Shown here: piece after piece, positions 61,068 to 64,000 of the stretch
Layout of the letters: every line of letters starts with the position of its first letter
Numbering within the stretch: position 1 is the stretch's first letter
From: Trochalopteron elliotii
Lineage: Eukaryota; Chordata; Aves; Passeriformes; Leiothrichidae
Length of the DNA stretch: 64,000 bases
Direction of reading: 5' to 3'
Assembly (NCBI GenBank): GCA_024734555.1
Contig: JANPWX010020113.1
Location: forward strand, 1 to 64,000
The notes under the pieces: generated by a model
Told to the model about the DNA's origin: nothing
The model's database searches: none
The model's input: only the letters and a program-made list of their open reading frames with translations
Program-made: the position numbers and the translations under genes

Positions 61068-61503
61068 TATTACCAGGGTTGGCCTGAGATAAAAAGGAAG
61101 TCGGAGTATAGAGAGAACGCAGATCAATCCAATATGGTTAACAGCTACGTTCTGCTTTATTTCAGCTAAGATGGCTACTTTTATACATTTCTATATAGTT
61201 TACAATCACAGCAGCTCTTCATTGGCATACAGCAGAGAGAAGTATGAAAACACACTTTATTTTACTAACTCTTAAGGTGGCTATCACGTGCTCACTAACA
61301 AGTCTATTCAGTGACCTTCACAACCTTATTATCTTTCCCTGACACCTTAACTACTAATTTCTAACTGCGCCACACTTGGCTAAGAATTTCTAGCTGCATC
61401 ACAGGCTTCAAGGCCTCAGTTAGGCCTTTGTGAAGGCCTCAGCTCGGGTAGTTCAAGGCCTAGGTAGACATCATGTCCACCTTCCCTGAGGAATTCTGCA
61501 ACA
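61068..61503 (-). mobile_element. Solo LTR of the same family as the provirus, 6-bp duplication CAATAG
   Basis: About 436 bp matching the provirus LTRs along their whole length, with the same TATA-region words, AATAAA and terminal TGTTGCAGAATTCC on the minus strand. It is flanked by CAATAG at 61062-61067 and 61504-61509. The U5 end has diverged: it reads TATTACCAGGG (plus strand) where the provirus LTR has TGAAGCAGGG, so the terminal dinucleotide is mutated. A solo LTR arises by recombination between the two LTRs of a provirus. Confidence 0.93.
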
Positions 61504-61509
61504 CAATAG

Positions 61510-63898
61510 ACTTGGACTACTCTCATGTTCACATCTAACTGAGCTGTAATGTAATTAAAATTCATAAAAATGCTGTGGAAATGTTTTCAGAGTAGTGAGT
61601 TCTAGACACAATACTGATCTTGTAAAAGTAGCAGCAGTGGACAAAATGGAGAAAGATGAGAAACTTACCCAAGTGAATTACAGCACTTTGGAAAATCACA
61701 GGGTAATGGGGAACAGGTTGTTACACTGTAATTAAAGAAAACATTCCCAAACATTGAAAATTAATGTCTTAGATGTACCTGCAAAAAAAAATTTATTCCT
61801 TCTATAATTTGGTGCTTTACGCTTTTGTAACTACTAGGAAATAGTCAAATATTGAGGGCTTAATACTTGGAAGTCGTGTCTTGTCAAAAGAACTCGGTTA
61901 TCTGAGGATGGAGCAAGTTAATTTGTTTAGTGGGAGCATGGGATTTAACCCTGGGACCAGCTCTGACAGCCACCAGAAATTTGACTTTGTACTGTAGGGG
62001 TACAATGGATTCTGTTTTCTGAGCTGGTCAAATTTCTGTGCTTTTTTTTTTTTTTTGGTGCTTCTGTCAATGGAAGCCCACAGGAAAATTGAGGGTTTCA
62101 GGACTGTTTGCCCTTTTAAACTTTGACCCTTTGAAACACTGCATTAAGTGCTTCAGTGTCTAACAGTCATTGAAACAAAACAAAGTTAGGCACCTGATTG
62201 TTTTGTGCTACTGGTTTTGAGAGCTTGATTTTTTTTGTGCATGTTACTTTTCCTGAGCTGTTCTCCAAGGCTCTCATACTTGCAATCATTTTGCTGTGTC
62301 CAGTTTTGTAGTATTTTATAGTCAGTTAAGTTTTTATGAGAACTTGGGAAGTGGTTGCTTCAAAATTTCAGAGAATTAAGTGAACTAGTTTCTCAAGAAA
62401 GTACTTTGGGTTTTGATTTGGGTTTTTCAGGGTGTCATAACATGGTGCTGTGCTTGACCTTTTTTGAAAAGCTTTTTAGTATTTTCTGCAACTTCTGCTT
62501 TGTAATGAGCAATTACAATGAGTAATGTGACTGAGCAGCTCTGCTCAGTAGTCAAAGTCCGTGTAAAATAGGATTTATTTAAATGAAATTCTCAACTCCT
62601 TGTGAAGCTGCTTAGCTGTTTGAACATTTATGGCTTTTAGCTCTTTCCTTGTGAGTATTTTTACTAGTTATTGGATACACTGTACAGTCAGTCTTATGTT
62701 TTCACCTGATATTTCCATTCCTCCTGTTCACTTCAGTGGGATTTCCAGAGTAGCAGTTCCTTCTCTTTGTTGAAGAGCTCCTGATTGACTGACTTCCACA
62801 CAGAACCATAGCATAAGTCAAACTTCTAAAAGAACCAAAAAACCCCAATGTTTGGGTAACTGAAGTATTTATTTAAATAACATTATTGTGCTGAACTCTG
62901 TACAGTTTTGAATATTCAAGTAGAAGTAGCTACAGCATTTCTTTTTGTTGAAGGATTATTTTTTGGCTCAGGATTTAAGAATCTCTAGAATATATATTTT
63001 TATGACTTTCAAGTCTTTGCAATATAATTTAGCCTGATACATTGATTATTATCTTAGAGCACAGTAAAGAGGGTAATAATAATTTTGCAAGGTAAGTAAC
63101 CTTTAAGACAATATTTAATATGGCACCCTGATTTGAGGTGAGTGGTGGAATCTGTTAGTGAGTCACAGTGCACAATTTCATATGCATAATGGAAAGTAGT
63201 TGCAATCATATATGAAAAAAACAACTCTGAGTGCAGTACAGTCCCAGTGGATTAATAAAGGGAGAATAAAGTAAATTTTCCGAGAATCAGGGGTTGACTG
63301 GAAACTGCTGATGTTGTGTTCATCAGTCATTAACAGTGTGTAATGTGTTAATAAATTTCAAAAATGTAAGAAGTCCAGGAATATGCTCAGTTGCATAGAT
63401 TTACAGTGTAACATAATTATGGTAATACATAACTCGATGCACTCTGGGCACTTGATAAGTGGCAGCCAGCCAGCAATAGCTCCAAATACTTAATTGCATC
63501 CTGAACATGTGCCAATGGTACAGAGTCTATACAAAAACTGTACAGGTTTTGCTTTGATCTTTTAAGTTCAAGCATGCCTTTCCTGTATGCAATAATATCT
63601 GCCTGCATTTGATGTGGAGGAAGTGCTGCATCTCTCTAGTTTGGTGCCAGTCAATGTATTCCAAAGTGATTTTTAAATACAGTAACTATATAGCAAGAGT
63701 TAAGATTTGTGGTATGCTGCAAGTCAGCTGTTTGTTAAGGGGTGATTTTTCCATTGCTTTATTTTGTAATACAACTTGAAAGAAATTTTAGAAGTAAGAA
63801 TGTTCTGTTTTATTTACTCAATTTATGCTATGCTGTTATTTCCATTATGCAATTAATTTTTGTAAATTAAAATACCTAAAAGGAAATGTACAGAAATT
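61510..63898 (+). other. KLHL13 intron 4, distal part
   Basis: AT-rich intron with a T run at 62042-62056. No further KLHL13 exon was found. Confidence 0.6.
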
Positions 63899-64000
63899 AG
63901 AATCATAGAATGGCCTGGGTCAAAAGGAACCTTAAAGATCATCCAGTTCCAACGCCCCTGCTGTGGACAGGGAGCTTCCACTAGATCAGGTTGCTCAGAA
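63899..64000 (-). mobile_element. CR1 LINE 3' end, continues beyond the window
   Basis: The segment starts AATCATAGAATGGCCTGGGT and continues with the words CCTTAAAGATCATCCAGTTCC and CACTAGATCAGGTTGCTCA. This is the 3' terminus of an avian CR1 LINE read in reverse, including the start of its ATTCTATGATT-type terminal repeat. It is well preserved. Confidence 0.93.

Noticed and set aside
58397..64000. Search for BACK and Kelch exons of KLHL13
   Set aside because: No frame with Kelch-repeat motifs (double Gly, then spaced Tyr and Trp) or BACK-like sequence was found, so these exons must be downstream of the window.

Overview
The window is vertebrate nuclear DNA from a bird, most likely a songbird. 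The evidence is CR1 LINE 3' ends (about 19963-20045 and 63899-64000), AT-rich non-coding sequence with long introns, many solo LTRs of bird-type endogenous retroviruses, and one recognisable host gene, KLHL13. 'Songbird' is inferred from the LTR-rich repeat content and was not tested by search.

Host gene. KLHL13 (BTB-kelch adaptor of CUL3 ubiquitin ligases) runs on the + strand. Its first coding exon is at 34095-34192, followed by exons at 56470-56611, 57817-57949 and 58200-58396. All splice phases agree and together they give the first 190 residues, covering the N-terminal extension and the BTB domain. The rest of the BTB-to-BACK linker, BACK and the Kelch repeats lie beyond 64000. The first coding intron is about 22.3 kb. 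No other host coding exon was recognised, so 1-34094 is 5' intron, 5' UTR or intergenic DNA.

Provirus. A nearly complete class II endogenous retrovirus lies antisense in KLHL13 intron 1 at 36891-45735, flanked by a perfect 6-bp target duplication (GTGATG). On the minus strand the order is 5' LTR, Lys-type primer site, splice donor, gag, pro (dUTPase plus protease), pol (RT, RNase H, integrase), env, polypurine tract, 3' LTR. Gag-pro-pol is betaretrovirus-like. Env is alpharetrovirus-like, with a cysteine-flanked internal fusion peptide and a CX6CC motif, so the provirus looks like a recombinant lineage. It is defective: one Cys and the His of the first Gag zinc knuckle are lost, the RT YxDD box reads YMAD, the second integrase Asp is Glu, pol is frameshifted at an A9 run, and env is frameshifted at both ends. 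A different LTR has inserted into its 5' LTR. A solo LTR of the same family lies at 61068-61503.

Other mobile DNA. LTR elements with terminal TG...CA and target duplications were delimited at 2449-3005, 20796-22273 (itself interrupted by a foldback LTR at 20805-21588), 29602-30239, 44725-45401, 51486-52146 and 59926-60577. Further LTRs with less certain flanks are at 1-275, 18487-19009, 27972-28396, 31308-31526 and 50822-51379. No RNA gene and no CRISPR array was seen. The remaining stretches are intronic or intergenic DNA without a recognised function.
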